From the NCBI RefSeq assembly GCF_029227915.1, contig NC_079882.1, positions 17,002,501 to 17,066,500 on the forward strand: DNA of 64,000 nucleotides, read 5' to 3'. Numbering within the stretch: the stretch's first letter is position 1; every line of letters starts with the position of its first letter. Under the pieces are notes generated by a model. The model was not told where the DNA came from. It was given only the letters and a program-made list of their open reading frames with translations, and made no database searches. Both the position numbers and the translations under genes were made by a program. Positions 37,341 to 48,762 of this stretch are shown in pieces. The stretch is from Hydractinia symbiolongicarpus. Its lineage: Eukaryota; Cnidaria; Hydrozoa; Anthoathecata; Hydractiniidae.

Positions 37341-38192
37341 TGGGACGTTGTAGCACATTGAGACTGGAAGGACTAGGCCAACGGTAACCTGCGCAGACAG
37401 GTGAAACCACGTGATTTACGTGTGAGGCCTTTATTAGACTGCAAAAGGCCATATTACAGCCTTTATAGGACTGTGCACGTAGTTAAGAGTGTTGTAAGGC
37501 AACAGCGCTAATGAAAACGACTTGGGACGTTGTAGCGCACTGAGACTGGAACGACTAGTCCAATGGTAACCTGCACAGGCAGATGGAACAACATGATTTA
37601 CGTGTGAGGCCTCTATTAGACTGCAAAAGACCAAAATACAACCTTTATAGGACTGTGCACGTAGTTAAGAGTGTGCTAAGGCAATTTCGCCAATGAAAAC
37701 GACTTGGGACGTTGTAGCGCATTGAGACTGTAAGGACTAGGCCAATGGTAACCTACGCAGACAGGTGAAACCACGTGATTTACGTGTGAGGCCTTTATTA
37801 GACTGCAAAAAGCCATATTACAGCCTTTATAGGACTGTGCAGGTAGTTAAGAGTGTTCTAAGGCCACGGCGCTAAAGAAAACCACTTGGAACGTTGTAGT
37901 GCACTGAGACTGGAAGGAATAGCCCAATGGTAACCTGCGCAGGCAGATGGAACCACGTGATTTACGTGTGAGGACTTTATTAGACTGCAAAAGGCCATAT
38001 TACAGCCTTTATAGGACTGTGCACGTAGTTAAGAGTGTTGTAAAGCAACGGCGCCAATGAAAACGACTTGGGACGTTGTAGCGCATTGAGACTGGAAGGA
38101 CTAGGCTAATGGTAACCTGCGAAGACAGGTGAAACCACGTGATTTACGTGTGAGGCTTTTATTAGACTGCAAAAGGCCATATTACAGCCTTT
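37341..38192 (-). repeat. Segment repeated at +2366 bp (second copy)
   Basis: Counterpart of 34975-35826. It lies inside the 19.3-kb duplicated block, so a third copy exists at 56660-57511. Confidence 0.8.
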
Positions 38193-38709
38193 AAAGGACT
38201 GTGCAAGTAGTTAAGAGTGTTCTAAGGCCACGGCGCTAAGGAAAACCACTTGGAACGTTGTAGCGCATTGAGACTGTAAGGACTAGGCCAATGGAAACCT
38301 GCACAGGCAAATGGAACCACGTGATTTACGTGTGAGGCCTTTATTAGACTGCAAAAGGCCATATTACAGCCTTTATAGGACTGTGCAAGTAGTTAAGAGT
38401 GTTCTAAGGCCACAGCGCTAAGGAAAACCACTTGGAACGTTGTAGTGCATTGAGACTGAAAGGAATAGTCTAATGGTAACCTGCGCAGGCAGATGGAACC
38501 ACGTGATTTATGTGTGAGGACTTTATTAGACTGCAAAAGGCCATATTACAGCCTTTATAGGACTGTGCACGTAGTTAAGAGTGTTGTAAAGCAACGGCGC
38601 TAATGAAAACGAGTTGGGACATTGTAGCACATTGAGACTGGCAGGACTAGACCAATGGTAACCTGCGCAGGCAGGTGAAACCACGTGATTTACGTATGAA
38701 GCCTTTACT

Positions 38710-38891
38710 AAACTGCAAAAGGCCAAATTACAGCCTTTATAGGACTGTGCACGTAGTTAAGAGTGTCTTAAGGCAACGGCGCTAATGAAAACGACTTGAG
38801 ACGTTGTAGCACATTGAGACTGGAAGGACTAGGTCAATGGTGACCTGCGCAGGCCGGTGAAACCACGTGATTAACGTGTGAGGCCTTTATT
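38710..38891 (-). repeat. Representative monomer, subfamily C
   Basis: Subfamily C is marked by GTGTCTTAAGGCAACGGCG, GACTTGAGACG and GTAGCACATTGAG, often followed by TAGGTCAATGG and GTGATTAACGTG, the last changing the CACGTG-flanking dyad. The opposite strand reads CCT TAA, an in-frame stop. It commonly sits next to monomers with GTACTTAAG, and in dimeric 364-bp repeats at 35837-36830. Confidence 0.85.
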
Positions 38892-39619
38892 AGACTGCAA
38901 AGGGCCATATTACAGCCTTTATAGGACTGTGCAGGTAGTTAAGAGCGTTCTAAGGCCACGGCGCTAAGGAAAACCACTTGGGACGTTGTAGCGCATTGAG
39001 ACTGGAAGGACTAGGTCAATGGTGACCTGCGCAGACCGGTGAAACCACGTGATTAACGTGTGAGGCCTTTATTAGACTGCAAAGGGCCATATTACAGCCT
39101 TTATAGGACTGTACACGTAGTTAAGAGTGTTGTAAAGCAACGGCGCCAATGAAAGCGAATTGGGACGTTGTAGCGCATTGAGACTGGAAGGACTAGGCCA
39201 ATGGTAACCTGCACAGACAGGTGAAACCACGTGATTTACGTGTGAGGACTTTATTAGACTACAAAAGGCCATATTACAGCCTTTATAGGACTGTGCACGT
39301 AGTTAAGAGTGTTTTAAAGCAACGGCGCCAATGAAAACGACTTGGGACGTTGTAGCGCATTGAGACTGGAAGGACTAGGTCAATGGTGACCTGCGCAGAC
39401 CTGTGAAACCACGTGATTAACGTGTGAGGCCTTTATTAGACTGCAAAGGGCCATATTACAGCCTTTATAAGACTGTGCACGTAGTTAAGAGTGTCTTAAG
39501 GCAACGGCGCTAATGAAAACGACTTGACACGTTGTAGCACATTGAGACTGGAAGGATTAGGCCAATGGTAACCTGCGAAGGCATGTGAAACCACGTGATT
39601 TACGTGGGAAGCCTTTATT

Positions 39620-39801
39620 AGACTGCAAAAGGCCATATTACAGCCTTTATAGGACTGTGCACGTAGTTAAGAGTGTTGTAAAGCAACGGCGCCAATGAAA
39701 ACGACTTGGGACGTTGTAGCGCATTGAGACTGGAAGGACTAGGCCAATGGTAACCTGCGCAGACAGGTGAAACCACGTGATTTACGTGTGAGGCCTTTAT
39801 T
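39620..39801 (-). repeat. Reference monomer, subfamily A (182 bp)
   Basis: Chosen as the numbering standard because it matches the commonest base at each site I checked. It runs from AGACTGCAAA to CCTTTATT and is exactly 182 bp with 86 G or C. Subfamily A is recognised by GTTGTAAAGCAACGGCGCC at monomer positions 55-74 and by GACTTGGGACG. The reverse complement carries an ATG..TAA frame of 66 codons that runs 19 bp into the next repeat. I treat that frame as non-coding, because 182 is not a multiple of three and the other subfamilies interrupt it. Confidence 0.9.
39774..39788. promoter_or_regulatory. CACGTG-containing dyad in each monomer
   Basis: CACGTGATTTACGTG has 5-bp inverted arms, CACGT and ACGTG, around a 5-bp centre, and its left half completes a palindromic CACGTG. 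CACGTG is the core bound by many bHLH and bZIP factors in eukaryotes. The motif recurs once per monomer in most of the array, so the window holds a few hundred potential sites. Subfamily C often changes the right half (ATTAACGTG). Binding has not been shown; the motif is seen, its role is inferred. Confidence 0.4.
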
Positions 39802-39830
39802 AGACTGCAAAAGGCCATATTACAGCCTTT
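39792..39830. repeat. Alternating complementary arms in the monomer (potential hairpin or cruciform)
   Basis: At the end of one monomer GGCCTTT (39792-39798) is followed 11 bases later by its reverse complement AAAGGCC (39810-39816). After 8-9 more bases comes GCCTTT (39825-39830), which can pair with the same central arm. Two mutually exclusive hairpins are therefore possible in each junction region. Most monomers keep the arms; variants with AAAGGGCC or GAGGACTTT weaken one of them. Any function in chromatin or as an exchange hotspot is inference. Confidence 0.6.
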
Positions 39831-42800
39831 ATAGGACTGTGCACGTAGTTAAGAGTGTTGTAAGGCAACAGCGCTAATGAAAACGACTTGGTACGTTGTA
39901 GCGCATTGAGACTGGAACGACTAGTCCAATGGTAACCTGCACAGGCAGATGTAACCACGTGATTTACGTGTGAGGACTTTATTAGACTGCAAAAGGCCAT
40001 ATTACAGCCTTTATAGGACTGTGCACGTAGTTAAGAGTGTTGTAAAGCAACGGCGCCAATGAAAACGACTTGGGACGTTGTAGCGCATTGAGACTGGAAG
40101 GACTAGGACAATGGTAACCTGCGCAGACAGGTGAAACCACGTGATTTACGTGTGAGGTTTTTATTAGACTGCAAAAGGCCATATTACAGCCTTTAAAGGA
40201 CTGTGCAAGTAGTTAAGAGTGTTCTAAGGCCACGGCGCTAAGGAAAACCACTTGGAACGTTGTAGTGCATTGAGACTGAAAGGAATAGTCTAATGGTAAC
40301 CTGCGCAGGCAGGTGAAACCACGTGATTTACGTATGAAGCCATTATTAGACTGCAAAAGGCCATATTACAGCCTTTATAGGACTGTGCACGTAGTTAAGA
40401 GTGTTCTAAGGCCACGGAGCTAACGTAAACCACTTGGAACGTTGTAGTGCATTGAGACTGAAAGGAATAGTCTAATGGTAACCTGCGCAGGCAGGTGAAA
40501 CCACGTGATTTACGTATGAAGCCATTATTAGACTGCAAAAGGCCATATTACAGCCTTTATAGGACTGTGCACGTAGTTAAGAGTGTTCTAAGGCAACTTA
40601 GCCAATGAAAACGACTTGGGATGTTGTAGCGCATTGAGACTGTAAGGACTAGGCCAATGGAAAACTGCACAGGCAAATGGAACCACGTGATTTACGTGTG
40701 AGGCCTTTATTAGACTGCAAAAGGCCATATTACAGCCTTTATAGGACTGTGCACGTAGTTAAGAGTGTTCTAAGGCCACGGCGCTAAGGAAAACCACTTG
40801 GAACGTTGTAGTGCATTGAGACTGAAAGGAATAGTCTAATGGTAATCTGCGCAGGCAGATGGAACCACGTGATTTACGTGTGAGGACTTTATTAGACTGC
40901 AAAAGGCCATATTACAGCCTTTATAGGACTGTGCACGTTGTTAAGAGTGTTGTAAAGCAACGGCGCTAATGAAAACGACTTGGGACATTGTAGCACATTG
41001 AGACTGGAAGGACTAGACCAATGGTAACCTGCGCAGGCAGGTGAAACCACGTGATTTACGTATGAAGCCTTTACTAGACTGCAAAAGGCCAAATTACAGC
41101 CTTTATAGGACTGTGCACGTACTTAAGAGTGTCTTAAGGCAACGGCGCTAATGAAAACGACTTGAGACGTTGTAGTGCATTGAGACTGGAAGGACTAGGT
41201 CAATGGTGACCTGCGCAGACCGGTGAAACCACGTGATTAACGTGTGAGGCCTTTATTAGACTGCCAAGGGCCATATTACAGCCTTTATAGGACTGTGCAG
41301 GTAGTTAAGAGCGTTCTAAGGCCACGGCGCTAAGGAAAACCACTTGGAACGTTGTAGTGCATTGAGACTGGAAGGAATAGTCCAATGGTAACCTGCGCAG
41401 GCAGATGAAACCACGTGATTTACGTGTGAGGACTTTATTAGACTGCAAAAGGCCATATTACAGCCTTTATAGGACTGTGCACGTAGTTAAGAGTGTTGTA
41501 AAGCAACGGCGCCAATGAAAACGACTTGGGACGTTGTAGCGCATTGAGACTGGAAGCACTAGGTCAATGGTGACCTGCGCAGACCTGTGAAACCACGTGA
41601 TTAACGTGTGAGGCCTTTATTAGACTGCAAAGGGCCATATTACAGCCTTTATAGGACTGTGCACGTAGTTAAGAGTGTTGTAAAGCAACGGCGCCAATGA
41701 AAACGAATTGGGACGTTGTAGCGCATTGAGACTGGAACGACTAGTCCAATGGTAACCTGCACAGGCAGATGGAACCACATGATTTACGTGTGAGGCCTTT
41801 ATTAGACTGCAAAAGACCAAATTACAGCCTTTATAGGACTGTGCACGTAGTTAAGAGTGTTGTAAGGCAATGGCGCTAATGAAAACGACTTGGGACGTTG
41901 TAGCGCATTGAGACTGGAAGGACTAGGTCAATGGTGACCTGCGCAGACCGGTGAAACCACGTGATTAACGTGTGAGGCCTTTATTAGACTGCAAAGGGCC
42001 ATATTACAGCATTTATAGGACTGTGCAAGTAGTTAAGAGTGTTCTAAGGCCACGGCGCTAAGGAAAACCACTTGGAACGTTGTAGTGCACTGAGACTGGA
42101 AGGAATAGTCCAATGGTAACCTGCGCAGGCAGATGGAACCACGTGATTTACGTGTGAGGACTTTATTAGACTGCAAAAGGCCATATTACAGCCTTTATAG
42201 GACTGTGCACGTAGTTAAGAGTGTTGTAAAGCAACGGCGCCAATGAAAACGACTTGGGACGTTGTAGCGCATTGAGACTGGAAGGACTAGGACAATGGTA
42301 ACCTGCGCAGACAGGTGAAACCACGTGATTTACGTGTAAGGTTTTTATTAGACTGCAAAAGGCCATATTACAGCCTTTAAAGGACTGTGCAAGTAGTTAA
42401 GAGTGTTCTAAGGCCACGGCGCTAAGGAAAACCACTTGGAACGTTGTAGTGCATTGAGACTGAAAGGAATAGTCTAATGGTAACCTGCGCAGGCAGGTGA
42501 AACCACGTGATTTACGTATGAAGCCATTATTAGACTGCAAAAGGCCATATTACAGCCTTTATAGGACTGTGCACGTAGTTAAGAGTGTTCTAAGGCAACT
42601 TCGCCAATGAAAACGACTTGGGAGGTTGTAGCGCATTGAGACTGTAAGGACTAGGCCAATGGAAACCTGCACAGGCAAATGGAACCACGTGATTTACGTG
42701 TGAGGACTTTATTAGACTGCAAAAGGCCATATTACAGCCTTTATAGGACTGTGCACGTAGTTAAGAGTGTTCTAAGGCAACTTCGCTAATGAAAACGACT

Positions 42801-43805
42801 TGGGACATTGTAGCACATTGAGACTGGAAGGACTAGACCAATGGTAACCTGCGCAGGCAGGTGAAACCACGTGATTTACGTATGAAGCCTTTACTAGACT
42901 GCAAAAGGCCAAATTACAGCCTTTATAGGACTGTGCACGTACTTAAGAGTGTCTTAAGGCAACGGCGCTAATGAAAACGACTTGAGACGTTGTAGCACAT
43001 TGAGACTGGAAGGACTAGGTCAATGGTGACCTGCGCAGACCGGTGAAACCACGTGAATAACGTGTGAGGCCTTTATTAGACTGCAAAGGGCCATATTACA
43101 GCCTTTATAGGACTGTGCAGGTAGTTAAGAGCGTTCTAAGGCCACGGCGCTAAGGAAAACCACTTGGAACGTTGTAGTGCATTGAGACTGGAAGGAATAG
43201 TCCAATGGTAACCTGCGCAGGCAGATGAAACCACGTGATTTACGTGTGAGGACTTTATTAGACTGCAAAAGGCCATATTACAGCCTTTATAGGACTGTGC
43301 ACGTAGTTAAGAGTGTTGTAAAGCAACGGCGCCAATGAAAACGACTTGGGACGTTGTAGCGCATTGAGACTGGAAGGACTAGGTCAATGGTGACCTGCGC
43401 AGACCGGTGAAACCACGTGATTTACGTGTGAGGCCTTTATTAGACTGCAAAAGGCCATATTACAGCCTTTAAAGGACTCTGCAAGTAGTTAAGAGTGTTC
43501 TAAGGCCACGGCGCTAAGGAAAACCACTTGGAACGTTGTAGTGCATTGAGACTGGAAGGACTAGGACAATGGTAACCTACGCAGACAGGTGAAACCACGT
43601 GATTTACGTGTGAGGTTTTTATTAGACTGCAAAAGGCCATATTACAGCCTTTAAAGGACTGTGCAAGTAGTTAAGAGTGTTCTAAGGCCACGGCGCTAAG
43701 GAAAACCACTTGGAACGTTGTAGTGCATTGAGACTGAAAGGAATAGTCTAATGGTAACCTGCGCAGGAAGGTGAAACCACGTGATTTACGTATGAAGCCA
43801 TTATT

Positions 43806-43987
43806 AGACTGCAAAAGGCCATATTACAGCCTTTATAGGACTGTGCACGTAGTTAAGAGTGTTCTAAGGCAACTTCGCCAATGAAAACGACTTGGGACGT
43901 TGTAGCGCATTGAGACTGTAAGGACTAGGCCAATGGAAACCTGCACAGGCAAATGGAACCACGTGATTTACGTGTGAGGCCTTTATT
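43806..43987 (-). repeat. Representative monomer, subfamily D
   Basis: Subfamily D is marked by TTCTAAGGCAACTTCGCCAA and often by GACTGTAAGG with AATGGAAACCTGCACAGG and CAAATGGAACC. It lacks the GGCGCC site present in subfamily A. Variants with TTCGCTAATG or TTCGCGAATG appear in 15.3-18.6 kb and 42.7-45.6 kb. Some D monomers look like A/D mosaics, consistent with gene conversion among monomers. Confidence 0.75.
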
Positions 43988-46439
43988 AGACTGCAAAAGG
44001 CCATATTACAGCCTTTTTAGGACTGTGCAAGTAGTTAAGAGTGTTCTAAGGCCACGGCGCTAAGGAAAACCACTTGGAACGTTGTAGTGCATTGAGACTG
44101 AAAGGAATAGTCTAATGGTAACCTGCGCAGGCAGATGGAACTACGTGATTTACGTGTGAGGACTTTATTAGACTGCAAAAGGCCATATTACAGCCTTTAT
44201 AGGACTGTGCACGTAGTTAAGAGTGTTCTAAGGCAACTTCGCTAATGAAAACGACTTGGGACATTGTAGCACATTGAGACTGGAAGGACTAGACCAATGG
44301 TAACCTGCGCAGGCAGGTGAAACCAAATGATTTACGTATGAAGCCTTTACTAGACTGCAAAAGGCCAAATTACAGCCTTTATAGGACTGTGCAAGTACTT
44401 AAGAGTGTCTTAAGGCAACGGCGCTAATGAAAACGACTTGAGACGTTGTAGCACATTGAGACTGGAAGGACTAGGTCAATGGCGACCTGCGCAGACCTGT
44501 GAAACCACGTGATTAACTTGTGAGACCTTTATTAGACTGCAGAGGGCCATATTACAGCCTTTATAGGACTGTGCACGTATTTAAGAGTGTCTTAAGGCAA
44601 CGGCGCTAATGAAAACGACTTGAGACGTTGTAGCACATTGAGACTGGAAGGATTAGGCCAATAGTAACCTGCGCAGGCATGTGAAACCACGTGATTTACG
44701 TGGGAAGCCTTTATTAGACTGCAAAAGGCCATATTACAGCCTTTATAGGACTGTGCAGGTAGTTAAGAGTGTTGTAAAGCAACGGCGCCAATGAAAACGA
44801 CTTGGGACGTTGTAGCGCATTGAGACTGTAAGGACTAGACCAATGGTAACCTGCGCAGACAGGTGAAACCACGTGATTTACGTGTAAAGCCTTTATTAGA
44901 CTGCAAAAGGCCATATTACAGCCTTTATAGGACTGTGCGCGCAATTAAGAGTGTTCTAAGGCAACTTCGCCAATGAAAACGACTTGGGACGTTGTAGCGC
45001 ATTGAAACTGTAAGGAATAGTCTAATGGTAACCTGCGCAGGCAGGTGAAACCACGTGATTTACGTATGAAGCCATTATTAGACTGCAAAAGGCCATATTA
45101 CAGCCTTTATAGGACTGTGCACGTAGTTAAGAGTGTTCTAAGGCAACTTCGTAGTTAAGAGTGTTGTAAGGCAACGGCGCTAATGAAAACGACTTGGGAC
45201 GTTGTAGCGCATTGAGACTGTAAGGACTAGGCCAATGGAAACCTGCACAGGCAAATGGAACCACGTGATTTACGTGTGAGGCCTTTATTAGACTGCAAAA
45301 GGCCATATTACAGCCTTTATAGGACTGTGCAAGTAGTTAAGAGTGTTCTAAGGCCACGGCGCTAAGGAAAACCACTTGGAACGTTGTAGTGCATTGAGAC
45401 TGAAAGGAATAGTCTAATGGTAACCTGCGCAGGCAGATGGAACTACGTGATTTACGTGTGAGGACTTTATTAGACTGCCAAAGGCCATATTACAGCCTTT
45501 ATAGGACTGTGCACGTAGTTAAGAGTGTTCTAAGGCAACTTCGCTAATGAAAACGACTTGGGACATTGTAGCACATTGAGACTGGAAGGACTAGACCAAT
45601 GGTAACCTGCGCAGGCAGGTGAAACCAAATGATTTACGTATGAAGCCTTTACTAGACTGCAAAAGGCCAAATTACAGCCTTTATAGGACTGTGCAAGTAC
45701 TTAAGAGTGTCTTAAGGCAACGGCGCTAATGAAAACGACTTGAGACGTTGTAGCACATTGAGACTGGAAGGACTAGGTCAATGGCGACCTGCGCAGACCT
45801 GTGAAACCACGTGATTAACTTGTGAGACCTTTATTAGACTGCAGAGGGCCATATTACAGCCTTTATAGGACTGTGCACGTAGTTAAGAGTGTCTTAAGGC
45901 AACGGCGCTAATGAAAACGACTTGAGACGTTGTAGCACATTGAGACTGGAAGGATTAGGCCAATAGTAACCTGCGCAGGCATGTGAAACCACGTGATTTA
46001 CGTGGGAAGCCTTTATTAGACTGCAAAAGGCCATATTACAGCCTTTATAGGACTGTGCAGGTAGTTAAGAGTGTTGTAAAGCAACGGCGCCAATGAAAAC
46101 GACTTGGGACGTTGTAGCGCATTGCGACTGTAAGGACTAGACCAATGGTAACCTGCGCAGACAGGTGAAACCACGTGATTTACGTGTAAAGCCTTTATTA
46201 GACTGCAAAAGGCCATATTACAGCCTTTATAGGACTGTGCGCGCAATTAAGAGTGTTCTAAGGCAACTTCGCCAATGAAAACGACTTGGGACGTTGTAGC
46301 GCATTGAAACTGTAAGGAATAGTCTAATGGTAACCTGCGCAGGCAGGTGAAACCACGTGATTTACGTATGAAGCCATTATTAGACTGCAAAAGGCCATAT
46401 TACAGCCTTTATAGGACTGTGCACGTAGTTAAGAGTGTT
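43880..46439 (-). repeat. 1302-bp tandem duplication (seven monomers plus 28 bp)
   Basis: Positions 43880-45137 match 45182-46439 at +1302 bp. The 28 bp beyond seven monomers is explained at the join: GTAGTTAAGAG..CAACTTC at 45123-45150 is followed at once by another GTAGTTAAGAG at 45151. Shared markers include GAAACCAAATGATTT, GGCGACC and GCGCGCAATT. The second copy has private changes such as CATTGCGACTG. Confidence 0.88.
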
Positions 46440-46563
46440 GTAAGGCAACGGCGCTAATGAAAACGACTTGGGACGTTGTAGCGCATTAAGACTGGAAGGA
46501 CTAGGCCAATGGTAACCTGCGCAGACCGGTGAAACCACGTGATTTACGTGTGAGGGTTTTATT

Positions 46564-46927
46564 AGACTGCAAAAGGCCATATTACAGCCTTTATAGGACT
46601 GTGCACGTATTTAAGAGTGTTGTAAGGCAACAGCGATAATGAAAACGACTTGAGTCGTTGTAGCGCATTTAGACTGGAAGGAATAGTCCAATGGTAACCT
46701 GCGCAGACCGGTGAAACCATGTGATTTACGTGTGAGGCCTTTATTAGACTGCAAAAGGTCATATTACAGCCTTTATAGGACTGTGCACGTATTTAAGAGT
46801 GTTGTAAGGCAACAGCGATAATGAAAACGACTTGAGTCGTTGTAGCGCATTTAGACTGGAAGGAATAGTCCAATGGTAACCTGCGCAGACCGGTGAAACC
46901 ATGTGATTTACGTGTGAGGCCTTTATT
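46564..46927 (-). repeat. Two almost identical adjacent monomers
   Basis: Monomers 46564-46745 and 46746-46927 differ at one site I could find (AAAAGGCC against AAAAGGTC). Both carry GTATTTAAG, AACAGCGATAATG and GACTTGAGTCG. Adjacent monomers elsewhere differ at many sites, so this is a single-monomer duplication. Confidence 0.8.
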
Positions 46928-48762
46928 AGACTGCAAAAGGTCATATTACAGCCTTTATAGGACTGTGCACGTAGTTAAGAGTGTTGTAAAGCAACAGCGC
47001 TAATGAAAACGACTTGGGAGGTTATAGCGCATTGAGACTGGAACGACTAGTCCAATGGTAACCTGCACAGGCAGATGGAACCACGTGATTTACGTGTGAG
47101 GCCTTTATTAGACTGCAAAAGGCCATATTACAGCCTTAATAGGACTGTGCACGTAGTTAAGAGTGTTGTAAAGCAACGGCGCCAATGAAAACGACTTGGG
47201 ACGTTGTAGCGCATTGAGACTGGAAGGACTAGGCCAATGGTAACCTGCGCAGACAGGTGAAACCACGTGATTTACGTGTGAGGCCTTTATTAGACTGCAA
47301 AAGGCCATATTACAGCCTTTATAGGACTGTGCACGTAGTTCAGAGTTCTGTAAAGCAACAGCGCTAATGAAAACGACTTGGGAGGTTGTAGCGCATTGAG
47401 ACTGGAACGACTAGTCCAATGGTAACCTGCACAGGCAGATGGAACCACGTGATTTACGTGTGAGGCCTCTATTAGACTGCAAAAGGCCAAATTACAGCCT
47501 TTATAGGACTGTGCAGGTAGTTAAGAGTGTTCTAAGGCCACGGCGCTAAGGAAAACCACTTGGAACGTTGTAGTGCACTGAGACTGGAAGGAATAGTCCA
47601 ATGGTAACCTGCGCAGGCAGATGGAACCACGTGATTTACGTGTGAGGACTTTATTAGACTGCAAAAGGCCATATTACAGCCTTTATAGCACTGTGCACGT
47701 AGTTAAGAGTGTCTTAAGGCAACGGCACTAATGAAAACGACTTGAGACGTTGTAGCACATTGAGACTGGAAGGACTAGGTCAATGGCGACCTGCGCAGAC
47801 CTGTGAAACCACGTGATTAACTTGTGAGACCTTTATTAGACTGCAGAGGGCCATATTACAGCCTTTATAGGACTGTGCACGTAGTTAAGAGTGTCTTAAG
47901 GCAACGGCGCTAATGAAAACGACTTGAGACGTTGTAGCACATTGAGACTGGAAGGATTAGGCCAATAGTAACCTGCGCAGGCATGTGAAACCACGTGATT
48001 TACGTGGGAAGCCTTTATTAGACTGCAAAAGGCCATATTACAGCCTTTATAGGACTGTGCAGGTAGTTAAGAGTGTTGTAAAGCAACGGCGCCAATGAAA
48101 ACGACTTGGGACGTTGTAGCGCATTGAGACTGTAAGGACTAGACCAATGGTAACCTGCGCATACAGGTGAAACCACGTGATTTACGTGTGAAGCCTTTAT
48201 TAGACTGCAAAAGGCCATATTACAGCCTTTATAGGACTGTGCGCGCAATTAAGAGTATTCTAAGGCAACTTCGCCAATGAAAACGACTTGGGACGTTGTA
48301 GCGCATTGAAACTGTAAGGAATAGTCTAATGGTAACCTGCGCAGGCAGGTGAAACCACGTGATTTACGTATGAAGCCATTATTAGACTGCAAAAGGTCAT
48401 ATTACAGCCTTTATAGGACTGTGCAGGTAGTTAAGAGTGTTGTAAAGCAACGGCGCCAATGAAAACGACTTGGGACGTTGTAGCGCATTAAGACTGGAAG
48501 GACTAGGCCAATGGTAACCTGAGCAGACCGGTGAAACCACGTGATTTACGTGTGAGGGTTTTATTAGACTGCAAAAGGCCATATTACAGCCTTTATAGGA
48601 CTGTGCACGTATTTAAGAGTGTTGTAAGGCAACAGCGATAATGAAAACGACTTGAGTCGTTGTAGCGCATTTAGACTGGAAGGAATAGTCCAATGGTAAC
48701 CTGCGCAGACCGGTGAAACCATGTGATTTACGTGTGAGGCCTTTATTAGACTGCAAAAGGTC

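Larger units (their letters stand above)
35867..44681 (-). repeat. 19.3-kb-displaced duplicated block, first copy
   Basis: Every stretch I compared matches 55186-64000 at a constant displacement of 19,319 bp, with no net indel over 8.8 kb. Rare variants shared by both copies include GGTACGTTG (39888 and 59207), CTAACGTAAACC (40421 and 59740), ACTTAGCCAATG (40597 and 59916), GCACGTTGTTAAG (40933 and 60252), GACTCTGCAAG (43475 and 62794) and GCAGGAAGG (43765 and 63084). The first mismatch on the left is at 35866 against 55185. If tandem, the unit is 35867-55185. Confidence 0.92.

Noticed and set aside
39688-39693. GGCGCC palindrome as a specific functional site
   Set aside because: It is present only in subfamily A and lost as GGCGCT or TTCGCC in the others, so it is a subfamily marker and not a conserved element.
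39680-39710. CENP-B box (NTTCGNNNNANNCGGGN) in the monomer, suggested by TTCGCCAATGAAAACG in subfamily D
   Set aside because: The required A and the CGGG part are absent on either strand, so the resemblance is limited to TTCG.
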